Of a DNA stretch of 64,000 nt, positions 25,480-33,430 are shown one piece after another. Source of the stretch: Nocardia goodfellowii (GTDB lineage: Bacteria > Actinomycetota > Actinomycetes > Mycobacteriales > Mycobacteriaceae). The translations under genes were made by a program, and so were the position numbers. The notes beneath the pieces are model-generated. The model was not told the origin of the DNA and did no database searches. It was given only the letters and a program-made list of their open reading frames with translations. Location of the stretch: the NCBI RefSeq assembly GCF_017875645.1, contig NZ_JAGGMR010000001.1, positions 6,324,001 through 6,388,000 on the forward strand. The letters are read 5' to 3'. The stretch's first letter is position 1, and the number at the start of each line of letters is the position of its first letter.

Positions 25480-25897
25480 TCTCCAACTCCTCCTATTGGT
25501 GCGGTGTACTCATGGCAAGGCGTCCAGCCAACGAGCGAAGCCACTTCCGATGCGCGTCCTCGTTCGGCAAGACCCGTCGGTTCGGTTCATTCTCCGTTGC
25601 CGCCCGCTGGCTGGATGAGGACGCGCTACACCCAACGCGCCTCCTGGGCAGAGCCCGCCCCGGACCGTGTGGCCACCGGAAGCTTTGGACCTTTGCGGCC
25701 CCCGCCATTACCGCTTACGGGCCGCCTCGGACCGCCGGCGTAGCGTCCGCTGCTGCCGAGGAGCGAGCTCTCCGCTTTGTCGGCATGCCTGGCGATCATG
25801 AGTCAATAGATGTGCTAGACAATGGATTCCGGTGCGGGTCGACGTTCGACGCGCACCGAAATTCGAGCTTCCAGCCGGGGAAAAGCCGTTTCCGGAC
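25480..25897. other. Intergenic, nothing recognised
   Basis: About 420 bases upstream of the small exported protein. Frames on both strands are Arg/Pro-rich with no ribosome-binding sites. The promoter of the exported-protein gene should lie near 25490-25560; no consensus stands out. Confidence 0.4.
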
Positions 25898-26494
25898 TCA
25901 GCGATGCTTGGCACCCGGCCGTGGCCGGGTCTTCATCGCGGGCTGCGGGTCCGGCGGACGAGAGCGACCGGCGAGGGCCGCGGACCACAGGACGACGGCG
26001 AAAACCGTGTACAGCACGGCCCAGGGCAGCCAGCCCCAGCCGGCCGCGGCCGCGCGCACGAGGCAGTAGATCGTCAGCCCGGGCAGGAGCACGCACGGCG
26101 TGAGCACCACCAGCACTCCGGCGCCGACCAGACCCCACGCCCCGCGGCCACCGATGGTGCCGAACGCGAGGCGATCGACGCCCGCGATCGCGTCCAGCCG
26201 GGACTGAAGATGCTCCAGCCGGTGCTGATTCAGGGTCGCCGCTTTGCTCATCACCACGGCCAAGGTCACGAGCACCCAGATCGGTAGCGGCACGAGAGCC
26301 ACTCGGAAACCCTGGAACGTCAGGGGATGGTTGGCGATCGCGGTGATCATGACGCCGGTGAAGGCGAAGACGATGGTGTACACGGCCACCACCCCGGCCT
26401 GCACCGCGCTGTCGCGCTGCATCGCCGCCGCGTAGAGCGCGGTAAGGGCGGACAGGCGCGCCGCCGGATCCCCCTGAAGCCGTGCCTCATCCAT
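25898..26494 (-). CDS. Membrane protein, four helices
   Basis: A 198-residue integral membrane protein with transmembrane segments near residues 33-55, 68-85, 118-142 and 150-175, a basic helical loop in between (TLNQHRLEHLQSRLDAIAG) and a basic Pro-rich tail. No recognised family. GAAGGTG precedes ATG 26494. Leftward, about 90 bases after the next exported protein gene. Function unknown. Confidence 0.65.
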   Translation of the reverse strand: MDEARLQGDPAARLSALTALYAAAMQRDSAVQAGVVAVYTIVFAFTGVMITAIANHPLTFQGFRVALVPLPIWVLVTLAVVMSKAATLNQHRLEHLQSRLDAIAGVDRLAFGTIGGRGAWGLVGAGVLVVLTPCVLLPGLTIYCLVRAAAAGWGWLPWAVLYTVFAVVLWSAALAGRSRPPDPQPAMKTRPRPGAKHR

Positions 26495-26587
26495 CGTTGG
26501 GCACCTTCAGCGTGCGGTACCGAGGCGCAGTGTTGTATCCGTGCACGGTCAAGCCCTTGTCTGTCGGTATCGCCTGGATAGCTCGCT

Positions 26588-27172
26588 TTACCAGTTGCGT
26601 ACCGTGAACGTCACATCGGCTTTGTCGTCAGGCTCGCCGTCGCGCCAATTCTGCACATGAATTTGCCAGGAAACTGATTGGCCTGGCCAGATGAGCTTAT
26701 GCTCGAACGCGCTACTCCCGCCCAACTCGTCCGTGTTCGTAGTTGCGCCCTCGTATAGTTCGACTAGACCTTCGGTGACTGCGATGAGTCCGTCCGGTCG
26801 TTGAGTGAGGGCGTAGTGGAATTCGACTCTGATCTCTCCGCCGCACTTTATCCAGAACGAGGGGCGCTGCGTGGAGCCGACTTCGATGGAACGGGTGCGG
26901 GGTTTGAATTCACCCTTGCAGACTTCGTTTTTCTCCGGCCATGTCTCGTGATCCATGATCCGGTATGCGGCGTTCGCGGTCACGGTTCGGGGAGCCGCTT
27001 GAGCAGGTGCGGCCAGAGCCGGGAGGCCGATGGCCAATGCTGCGCAAACAGCAAGCGTCCGCCAAGACGTGGTAACCGCGGTCGGGGATCGTAGTCGTGT
27101 CGAGCGTATACGAGGTCTGGTGCCCGTGCGCAGGCCTCTGAACGTCGAAGAATCGGAACGAAGCAAAAACAT
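26588..27172 (-). CDS. Exported hypothetical protein
   Basis: A 194-residue precursor with a long basic N-terminus and hydrophobic core (TLAVCAALAIGLPALAAPAQ), cleavage near AQAAP at about residue 60. The mature domain is beta-rich (EIRVEFHYALTQRPDGLIAV, SVSWQIHVQNW) with two cysteines (EVCKGEF, IKCGGE) that could pair. No known family. ATG 27172 has GGGAG upstream. A 12-base-pair hairpin lies about 150 bases before the start. Confidence 0.65.
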   Translation of the reverse strand: MFLLRSDSSTFRGLRTGTRPRIRSTRLRSPTAVTTSWRTLAVCAALAIGLPALAAPAQAAPRTVTANAAYRIMDHETWPEKNEVCKGEFKPRTRSIEVGSTQRPSFWIKCGGEIRVEFHYALTQRPDGLIAVTEGLVELYEGATTNTDELGGSSAFEHKLIWPGQSVSWQIHVQNWRDGEPDDKADVTFTVRNW

Positions 27173-27323
27173 GATCACTCCCAAGTGGTCCTGTATGTCG
27201 GGTTTGCCGAAAGATATCGACCCGCCGCTACTGTGCGCCGCCCTTTGGCGAACAGTTAGTTCGGTGCGGCGGCTACGGACGTTTCACGCCCACTCATAAA
27301 ATGATCCGCCGCGCACGTACTTC

Positions 27324-27351
27324 CAACACGAGTAGTTGGCTACTCGTGTTG
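27324..27351. terminator. Perfect 12-bp hairpin, terminator or operator
   Basis: CAACACGAGTAG / CTACTCGTGTTG with a TTGG loop. It lies 142 bases past the TetR gene stop (leftward) and 150 bases before the exported-protein gene, so it can end the regulator transcript. As a perfect palindrome it could also be a repressor site. Confidence 0.5.
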
Positions 27352-27492
27352 ATCGGATTTGGGACGCGGACCGGTCGAATTTCGCGGAACCACAAGATCG
27401 ATAGCCCGATCAACGGCCACAGATAATTTCCGAAGCCGCGTGCGCAAGGTGAGCGTCAGGTCAGGCAATTCATTCGGTCCTGCCCGGCGGAG

Positions 27493-28143
27493 TCAGGTGC
27501 GCTCGGGTGCGGTGCGGGTCGCTTCGACCCCCGCGAGGATGACGCGGATCCCGTCCCGGAATTCCATGTCCACGTCGTCGACGACTAGATCGGTGACCAT
27601 GCGTGCGGCGCGGGGATAGCGCTCGCCGTCCACGAGCCGGCCGATCAGCTCCGGCCGATACGGGTTGTCGGCGTATTCGGCACCGGTGCGGGCCTGCTCC
27701 TCGATCACGAATCCCGTTGTGTAGTGCAGAAGCAGCGGGAACACCCGGGCGGCTTGCTGGAAGGAGAATCCGGCGTCCTCGAGCGTGCGTAGCGCCAGCT
27801 CCACGGTCCGCCACATGGCGCTGTCGGCGACATAGGTGCCGGCGAGGAGTTTCGCTCCGTCCCGATAGCGCAGCATGGCCGCCCGCAGGCGCCCTGCGAT
27901 GTCGGCCAGCCAGTCCTGCCAGCCGACGCCGTGCCGCGGCGCCTCCAAATCCGCTACGGCGGAGACGAATACGACGCGCGCCATCGCGTCGAGCAGTTCT
28001 CGTTTGTTCTTGACGTGCCAGTAGAGCGTGGGCGCCTGCACGTCGAGCGCGGTCGCGACCTTGCGCATGGTCAGTCCGTCCAGGCCGACCTCGTCGAGCA
28101 AGCCCAGTGCCGCGGTCGCGATGGCTTCACTGTCGAGCTTCAC
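27493..28143 (-). CDS. TetR-family repressor, TetR_C_1 type
   Basis: A 216-residue repressor. The N-terminal helix-turn-helix (LDEVGLDGLTMRKVATALDV, then APTLYWHVKNKRELLDAM) is typical; the C-terminal half (SFQQAARVFPLLLHYTTGF) matches the tetracycline-repressor-type ligand domain. GTG 28143 has GGAGGTG upstream. It is divergent from the FAD monooxygenase across 88 bases that hold several CTAACA/TGTTAG half sites, so it very likely represses both genes until a drug-like ligand binds. Confidence 0.9.
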   Translation of the reverse strand: MKLDSEAIATAALGLLDEVGLDGLTMRKVATALDVQAPTLYWHVKNKRELLDAMARVVFVSAVADLEAPRHGVGWQDWLADIAGRLRAAMLRYRDGAKLLAGTYVADSAMWRTVELALRTLEDAGFSFQQAARVFPLLLHYTTGFVIEEQARTGAEYADNPYRPELIGRLVDGERYPRAARMVTDLVVDDVDMEFRDGIRVILAGVEATRTAPERT

Positions 28144-28168
28144 CGTTCACCTCCGATCACTTGACAGA

Positions 28169-28223
28169 CTAACAGCATTCGGCGTACCTCTAACACTGTT
28201 AGAGAATTTATGAACACAGTTAG
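28169..28223. promoter_or_regulatory. TetR operator region with CTAACA/TGTTAG repeats
   Basis: The near-perfect palindrome CTAACACTGTTAG (28190-28202) is centred between the divergent starts. It is flanked by a half site CTAACA (28169-28174) and a variant CAGTTAG (28217-28223). Spacing between sites is about 21-27 bases. This arrangement fits binding of TetR dimers over both promoters. Confidence 0.65.
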
Positions 28224-28231
28224 GGGTTGTC

Positions 28232-29698
28232 ATGGAAACCACGGAGGTAGTGATCGCGGGCGCCGGGCCGACCGGCCTCATGCTGGCCTGCGAACTTCGA
28301 CTGGCCGGAATCGAGGTGGCCCTGATCGACGCACTGCCGCAGCGAACCGGCGAATCCCGCGCGGGCGGCATGCACGCCCGCACGATCGAACTCTTCGAGC
28401 AGCGCGGCTTGCTGGCGCGCCTCGAAGCGCGTGGCCGCTATCTCCAGGCCGGTCATTTCGCCGGACTGCGCATGGATTTCAGCGACTTCCCGACCCGGCA
28501 CCCCTACACATTGGCCGTCGTCCAGGCCGAGATCGAGGACGAATTGGACCGGCGCGCAACGGAACTGGGTACGCCGGTGCGTTGGGGCGCGCCGATCACC
28601 GGCTTCCGCCAAGACGGCGAGGGCATCACCGTCGAGATCGACGGCGCGGCGGCTATCCGGGCCGCGTACCTGATCGGCTGTGACGGCGGACGCAGCACCG
28701 TGCGCGGGCTCGCGGGCATCGGCTTCCCCGGCACCGAGGCGACCATGGCCTGCATGCTGGCCGACGTGGAGCTGTCCGACCCGCCCACCGACACCGTGTT
28801 CAGCGAGCGCCGAGGCATGGGCGACTACTCGGTCCTACAGTTCGGCCCCGACTGGTACCGCCTCATCGTGCAGCGCCACGATCGCCTCCTGGAGCGTGGC
28901 GCCAAGCCGACCTTCGAAACCTTCCGTGACTGTTTCGTCGACATCGCGGGTACGGACTTCGGAATGCACAGTCCCCGTTGGGTTTCGCAGTTCGCCGATG
29001 CCGCACGGCAGGCAGACCGGTACCGCAGCGGCCGCGTGCTGCTGGCCGGGGACGCCGCCCATATCCACTACCCGGCGGGCGGACAGGGCCTGAACATGGG
29101 CGTGCAGGACGCGGTGAACCTCGGCTGGAAACTCGCCGCCGTTCTCCGGGGCGACACCCCGGAAGATCTCCTCGACACCTACGAATCCGAGCGGCATCCG
29201 ATCGCGGCCCGGGTCCTGCACAACACACGCGCCCAGACCGCATTGGCGCGTCCCGGTGCGCACGCGAACGCCTTGCGCGACATCGTTTCCGGCCTGCTGG
29301 ATATCGACGAGGTCCGGCAGCGCCTCGGCCTGATGATCACCGCGCTCGATATCCGCTACGACATGAAATCCGACCACGTGCTGGCCGGGCGTCGCATGCC
29401 CGATATCGATCTGACCACGGACGGCGCGGCTACCCGGGTCACCGGCCTGCTCCACTCGGGACGCCCGATCCTGTTGTCCGGCAAGGGAAACAATGTCAAG
29501 CAGGACGGATGGTCCGACCGGGTCGGCCTGGTCGACGCCGACTTCGGCGCCGGCAAGTGGACAATCCCCGGCGTCGGCGTCATCGACGCACCGGCGGCGG
29601 TCCTGCTGCGCCCGGACGGCTACGTCGGCTGGGCCACCGACTCCGGTCCGGCGGGTCTCACCGACGCACTGACGGACTGGTTCGGTCCGGCTCGCTAG
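28232..29698 (+). CDS. FAD monooxygenase, rifampicin/tetracycline-inactivating type
   Basis: A 488-residue class A flavoprotein hydroxylase. FAD motif GAGPTG (10-15), GCDGGRSTVR, and GDAAHIHYPAGGQGLNMG are all canonical; a thioredoxin-like C-terminal part follows. The N-terminal pattern (ELRLAGIEVALID ... GMHARTIELFEQRGLL) closely follows rifampicin monooxygenase (Rox/RIFMO, known in Nocardia) and related drug-modifying enzymes. With a divergent TetR repressor, it is a plausible inducible antibiotic-inactivation gene. Polyketide tailoring is the alternative, but it lies outside the cluster. ATG 28232 follows TTAGGGG, so the operator region overlaps its leader. Confidence 0.85.
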   Translation: METTEVVIAGAGPTGLMLACELRLAGIEVALIDALPQRTGESRAGGMHARTIELFEQRGLLARLEARGRYLQAGHFAGLRMDFSDFPTRHPYTLAVVQAEIEDELDRRATELGTPVRWGAPITGFRQDGEGITVEIDGAAAIRAAYLIGCDGGRSTVRGLAGIGFPGTEATMACMLADVELSDPPTDTVFSERRGMGDYSVLQFGPDWYRLIVQRHDRLLERGAKPTFETFRDCFVDIAGTDFGMHSPRWVSQFADAARQADRYRSGRVLLAGDAAHIHYPAGGQGLNMGVQDAVNLGWKLAAVLRGDTPEDLLDTYESERHPIAARVLHNTRAQTALARPGAHANALRDIVSGLLDIDEVRQRLGLMITALDIRYDMKSDHVLAGRRMPDIDLTTDGAATRVTGLLHSGRPILLSGKGNNVKQDGWSDRVGLVDADFGAGKWTIPGVGVIDAPAAVLLRPDGYVGWATDSGPAGLTDALTDWFGPAR

Positions 29699-29739
29699 GT
29701 GCGCAAAGCTCGGCCACGCACAGCCTGCTCGTCGTCCTG

Positions 29740-30036
29740 CTATCGACTGTCGAACGGTGTGGGTGCGTGATGCGGGAGTGACGACATCTTCAGCGGTTTC
29801 GTGGCTACCGCACGGGCGTCCTCGAGGTCGAGTCCGAACATGCGCAGCAGGTTGATGGCAAGGGTGTCGATGTCGGTACCGGGATCGGTGGCGAGACGCT
29901 GCAGGCAACCAAGCAGCGAACCGGCCGTGCAGGCAAGCGCGGCGGGATAGTCGCTGATATCGAGGCGGCCGGTCTCGCCCGCTCGGCGCAGGTCCCGCAG
30001 GGCGCGGGTTGCGAGGCCCCGCTCCGACGACACCAA
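29740..30036 (-). pseudogene. C-terminal fragment of a TetR regulator
   Basis: The frame reads SSERGLATRALRDLRRAGET ... ALACTAGSLLGCLQRLATDP ... DTLAINLLRMFGLDLEDA, the ligand-binding C-terminus of a TetR-family protein. The DNA-binding half is absent: upstream of 30036 the frame gives no HTH and the opposite strand carries an SDR fragment. The nominal start is a TTG without ribosome-binding site. A broken gene is the best reading. Confidence 0.6.
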
Positions 30037-30038
30037 AC

Positions 30039-30170
30039 GAAGCCGCGGTGCTACCCGGCATGCGCGAGCGCCGGACCGGGCGGGTGGTGATGGTCGGCTC
30101 GATGCTGGCCAGCTTCCCGCTGGCCGGTGCCGAGCGGGGGCGGTCGATGTCAGCGATGAAGCGCGCAGTC
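30039..30170 (+). pseudogene. Internal fragment of a short-chain dehydrogenase
   Basis: The plus frame reads LPGMRERRTGRVVMVGSMLA, then SFPLAGA, the segment of an SDR leading to its catalytic Ser. Neither the Rossmann start nor a clear YxxxK follows. It begins just where the TetR fragment on the other strand ends, so two divergent genes were probably fused by deletions. The rest up to 30443 is AT-richer with no gene. Confidence 0.45.
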
Positions 30171-30443
30171 AGTAACACATATCCGTGTCACCGAGGCCAA
30201 CCAGCAGCCAAGACTTCCCGTTGTGGCTCACTACACATATCTTCAATTAATACCCTCGCGAGCGGGGGATTTGTCGTGTGAAAGTCCGGATTCCGGTAGC
30301 GCAATTGCAGCGATAAGCAGTCAACTCGTTGGCATAGCTGAAACGGAAGTCGTACAGTATGAAACGTATCCGGTGCAGCTTCGGACGGTTCACGTTGGGA
30401 GCATCGAAAGCACCATCCCCCAACAAGATTCGAGGAATGATCA

Positions 30444-31532
30444 ATGCGTATTCGTAATGCTCTGTGCGCTGCATGCGTTGCTCTGCCCACCGCTGCGGGG
30501 GTAGCCCTCGCCGGCACCGGTGCCGCCAATGCCGCTGTCGGCGAGGCTCAATGGATGGAGACCCCAGCGCCCGTCGCCGCTTCGAGCACGAACTCGGTCC
30601 CGGCTTCCCTCGCCGCGCCGATCCCCGCTCCCCTGGCCGGGTCCGTTCCCGCTTCCCTTGCGGCATCGGCTCCAGGTGCCCTGGCCTCGACTCCAGCCCT
30701 CGCGGCCTCGGTCCCGGCTTCCTTAGCGGCATCGGTCCCGGACTTTCTAGCGGTCTCGGCTCCGAACTCCCTAGCGGCATCGGCTCCGACTACCCTTGCG
30801 GCGCCTGTCCCCGCTTCGCCTACGGCCCGCACAGAGAATCCCGGCACGGCTGCCGTCGACGATCACGATGCCCCGCCGGTCGATCCGGTGTTGCAGGGCG
30901 CCGCGAACGGCGCACGGGACGGTGCGGTGGCGGGTGCTATCACGGGTGGAGTCATCGGCCTGCCCGCCGGTGTGGCCGGCGCGGTGATCGGCGCCCCGCT
31001 CGGCGCGGTCGTCGGTGGGACGGCGGGCACGATTGCCGGTGCGGTGGCCGGCGGCGCTCTCGGCGCGGCGGCCGGCGGCGCGGTGGCGACGACAGCCGTT
31101 ATGGGAACCGCGCTGGTGGCCCCTGATCTCGTTCCGGTGGTAGCCGGCGCGGCTCCGGCGGTTGTCTTGGGTGGTTTCGGGCTCGGCGTTGGCGCCGGCG
31201 GCTTGGCGGGCTTGGCGGTCGGCGCGGTCGGCGGTGGTTTGGCCGGTGGTGCGCTGGGCTTCGCCGCTGGTGAAGCCATCCCCGTGGGCCTGGGTGCTGC
31301 GGCCGGTGCCGCGATCGGTGCCGGCATCGGTGCCGCGGCCGCGGCGGGTGCGGCCAACGCCGACAACGGCGGCCACTGCGGCGACGGTACTCAGCAGTCC
31401 CGCGACAGCGGCGACGCCGTGCAGTCCAGCGACGCTGTGCAGCTCGACGACGCCGCGCAGTCCAGCGACGCCATGGGTTTCGACGACGTCGTTCAATCTT
31501 GGGACAGCGGCGACACCGTTCCGCAGCTCTGA
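30444..31532 (+). CDS. Exported octapeptide-repeat, glycine-zipper protein
   Basis: A 362-residue low-complexity protein. Residues 1-30 are a signal peptide (MRIRNALCAACVALPTAAG, cleavage near ANA). Residues 51-128 are ten imperfect octads of the form SVPASLAA. Residues 150-310 are Gly/Ala-rich membrane-like helices with glycine-zipper spacing (GAITGGVIGLPAGVAGAVIG). Residues 320-362 are acidic with a second repeat (SSDAVQL, DDAAQ, SSDAM). GAGGAATG precedes ATG 30444. Glycine-zipper segments insert in or stiffen membranes; a cell-envelope role is inferred. Flanked upstream by AT-rich DNA that may hold its promoter. Confidence 0.75.
   Translation: MRIRNALCAACVALPTAAGVALAGTGAANAAVGEAQWMETPAPVAASSTNSVPASLAAPIPAPLAGSVPASLAASAPGALASTPALAASVPASLAASVPDFLAVSAPNSLAASAPTTLAAPVPASPTARTENPGTAAVDDHDAPPVDPVLQGAANGARDGAVAGAITGGVIGLPAGVAGAVIGAPLGAVVGGTAGTIAGAVAGGALGAAAGGAVATTAVMGTALVAPDLVPVVAGAAPAVVLGGFGLGVGAGGLAGLAVGAVGGGLAGGALGFAAGEAIPVGLGAAAGAAIGAGIGAAAAAGAANADNGGHCGDGTQQSRDSGDAVQSSDAVQLDDAAQSSDAMGFDDVVQSWDSGDTVPQL
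30594..30827 (+). repeat. 24-base imperfect coding repeats
   Basis: About ten copies of a 24-base unit encoding octads such as SVPASLAA, PIPAPLAG, SVPASLAA, SAPGALAS, SVPDFLAV and SAPNSLAA, with one shortened copy (TPALAA). The conserved core in DNA is close to GTCCCGGCTTCCCT. Copy number is likely to vary between strains by slippage. Confidence 0.8.
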
Positions 31533-31602
31533 GCCCAGTGGCGCACCCTTACGCGCAGACCCTGGTTCGAAGTCGCGGGCCGGGGTCTCGCACCACGCGG
31601 AA

Positions 31603-31776
31603 ATGACACACGCGGGCCCGGTGGTCATCACAGAGGGCGGCGCATTCGTTGCAAGTTGCCACGGATGCGAGGCAGTACAGGTTCAGCCATTCGCAGGAAC
31701 AATATCGCACATCAAATCACCGGCGCGGCAAGGATTTCCGAACGAGGACGCCAGTACGACATCGGCGACGGCGTGA
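31603..31776 (+). CDS. Possible 57-residue protein with CHGC motif
   Basis: ATG 31603 opens MTHAGPVVITEGGAFVASCH, then GCEAVQVQPFAG, with a CxxC-like pair (CHGC). The ribosome-binding site is weak (GCGGAA) and there is no known family. It could be a real small metal-binding protein or chance. The remaining bases between 31533 and 31804 show nothing else. Confidence 0.25.
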   Translation: MTHAGPVVITEGGAFVASCHGCEAVQVQPFAGTISHIKSPARQGFPNEDASTTSATA

Positions 31777-31804
31777 GCGATCCGCCTGGCCACGCCGATG
31801 AGAA

Positions 31805-32500
31805 TCACCCATTCGCGGCTGACCGGGATCGCCATTTCCGGATCAGGTTATCGATCCCGGCAGCGGAGACCGCCAGCAAGACGATGCTCTCCAGGGGATA
31901 CCGAAGGTTCCAGAACGCATCGGCGAAGCGACCGGGATCAACGGTCGCGCTGATGCGCAGGAGCGCGACGGTCAGACCCGCCAGGGCGGACACACCGAAC
32001 CACACTTGGGTGCGGGTCCAGGGCCGAGCGGAGAGCACAGTGGCGCCCATGACGACGTTCGCGAGTAGCAGTGCGCCCGAGACGATCAATCCGTGCACGG
32101 TCGCGGTGCGACTGAGTCCTTCGCCGATGTAGTGGCGGTGCTGGCCGCTGTGCTCGGCAAGGGCGTAGGTGATCGCAAGCAGCGCCGCGAGGACCGGGGC
32201 GGCAAGTTGAGCGATCTTGGCCAGGCGCGTGAAGCCCCAAATGTGGGCGATGTACGCGCATTCCAGACAGACCGCGGTCAGCAGCAGCACGTCGTACCCC
32301 ATCCCGGACCAACCCGGGTCGTCGAAGTAGGCGTCGAGGTTATCGCTGAGACCGGGGTGCACGAAGGCGGCGGATGCCGCCAGCAGAGCGAGTACCGCGG
32401 TGAGTAACCGTGTCTGGGGCGCGGCGCGCCAGAGGGAAAGCCTGGCGAGTGCCGCCAGAGCCGTAATCGCGACCACGATCCCGAACAGGGCGTCGGTCAT
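31805..32500 (-). CDS. Seven-helix membrane protein, DUF6545-like N-half
   Basis: A 231-residue protein made almost wholly of six or seven transmembrane helices, ending in a basic tail (NLIRKWRSRSAAN). Its layout matches the membrane half of actinomycete MAB_1171c/DUF6545-type proteins, without their cytosolic part; a full-length relative is at 40958. ATG 32500 overlaps the stop of the HTH gene (ATGA), so the two are co-translated. The HTH-plus-membrane-protein pairing is usual for this family. Function unknown; a sensor or partner of the regulator is possible. Confidence 0.65.
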   Translation of the reverse strand: MTDALFGIVVAITALAALARLSLWRAAPQTRLLTAVLALLAASAAFVHPGLSDNLDAYFDDPGWSGMGYDVLLLTAVCLECAYIAHIWGFTRLAKIAQLAAPVLAALLAITYALAEHSGQHRHYIGEGLSRTATVHGLIVSGALLLANVVMGATVLSARPWTRTQVWFGVSALAGLTVALLRISATVDPGRFADAFWNLRYPLESIVLLAVSAAGIDNLIRKWRSRSAANG

Positions 32501-32883
32501 TCCTCGCGTAGTCCTTTGCTGAGCCGCTCGCGGCGGGTCCGGGTCGGAGTGGACGGGGGCGCGTCGGGGGCGAGGCGGCGGCGGACTTCCTCGGCGAGTT
32601 CGGCTCCGGTGGCCTCTTGGAGAGCCTCACGCACCGACGCGCGCTGGACCTCGGCTCGAGTGAGGACCCCGGCCGCGATCAACCCCTCTACCGGACTCAC
32701 CCCATAGGTGCGGCTGAACGCGACAACGGTCTCCGCGACCGGAGTGTCACTGAGGTGGCGCGCCACACGCATCTGGTTGGTTCCCATGCGTGCGGCGATA
32801 GCGCGATCACTGTCGCCGTGCGAAACGGCCTGTTTCCAATCCCGGAAGCCCACACCCCCGAGTGTGTCCCGTAAGTGTGTCAT
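32497..32883 (-). CDS. XRE-like helix-turn-helix protein
   Basis: A 128-residue protein with an N-terminal helix-turn-helix-like region (FRDWKQAVSHGDSDRAIAAR, then NQMRVARHLSDT, as in lambda-repressor-type folds), a middle VVAFSRTYGVSPVEGLIAAG segment common to this family of actinomycete regulators, and a basic disordered tail. ATG 32883 is preferred; the upstream frame is unlikely. It forms a two-gene operon with the membrane protein that follows (4-base overlap). Confidence 0.65.
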   Translation of the reverse strand: MTHLRDTLGGVGFRDWKQAVSHGDSDRAIAARMGTNQMRVARHLSDTPVAETVVAFSRTYGVSPVEGLIAAGVLTRAEVQRASVREALQEATGAELAEEVRRRLAPDAPPSTPTRTRRERLSKGLREE

Positions 32884-33204
32884 TGTGCAAGACATCCTAT
32901 GCAGAGGCGCGGGGGCGACGACCTCGACTCGCCGAACCGTCGTACAGGGCGCCGCATATGAACAGTTCATCCCAGGAGGCCGTAAATGCCCCATTCACGC
33001 AACATCCAATACGGCCACAAAAGTGAATATTTGTAATCTGTGCCACTCGAAGTGCCTGCCACATATGGCATTTCAGGTCGCGACGTTGCAGAATTGAAAT
33101 TCTATATTCCATTTTCGGGTTGATTCGAGGCGTCCGCTGCGGGAATAGTGGGGACCGGAATCGCCACAGCCCATAGCGGAAAGCCCCGGAGAAAGGGAGT
33201 CAAG
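32884..33204. other. AT-richer intergenic region
   Basis: About 320 bases between divergent genes. The part 33000-33110 is clearly AT-rich against the rest of the window (for example GAATTGAAATTCTATATTCC) and may hold promoters or be acquired DNA. No gene or hairpin is supported. Confidence 0.4.
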
Positions 33205-33324
33205 ATGCTGCTGGCCGTACTAGCCGCTCTCGGCGCTGTTCTCACTCTGGCACCATCCGCCGCCGCGGCGCTCTGGGCCTGGTCGTCGCACCGGTCCACG
33301 GACCGTCGCCCACAGGCGAACTAA
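33205..33324 (+). CDS. 39-residue membrane or exported peptide
   Basis: ATG 33205 follows AAAGGGAG by a good spacing. The peptide has one hydrophobic helix (LLAVLAALGAVLTLAPSAAA) followed by LWAWSSHRSTDRRPQAN. It could be a single-pass small membrane protein or a signal-peptide-bearing peptide (cleavage near SAAA). It precedes the exported ACP-like gene by about 107 bases on the same strand and may share its transcript. No family known. Confidence 0.5.
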   Translation: MLLAVLAALGAVLTLAPSAAAALWAWSSHRSTDRRPQAN

Positions 33325-33430
33325 CCGCCGCCCGCCTCGGGTTCGCTCGACCATCACCCGCGGGACAGCTCGCCTCCAGAATTCCGGCAAACCCTCGATA
33401 CACATCCACGTCGAAATCGAGTTGACCATC

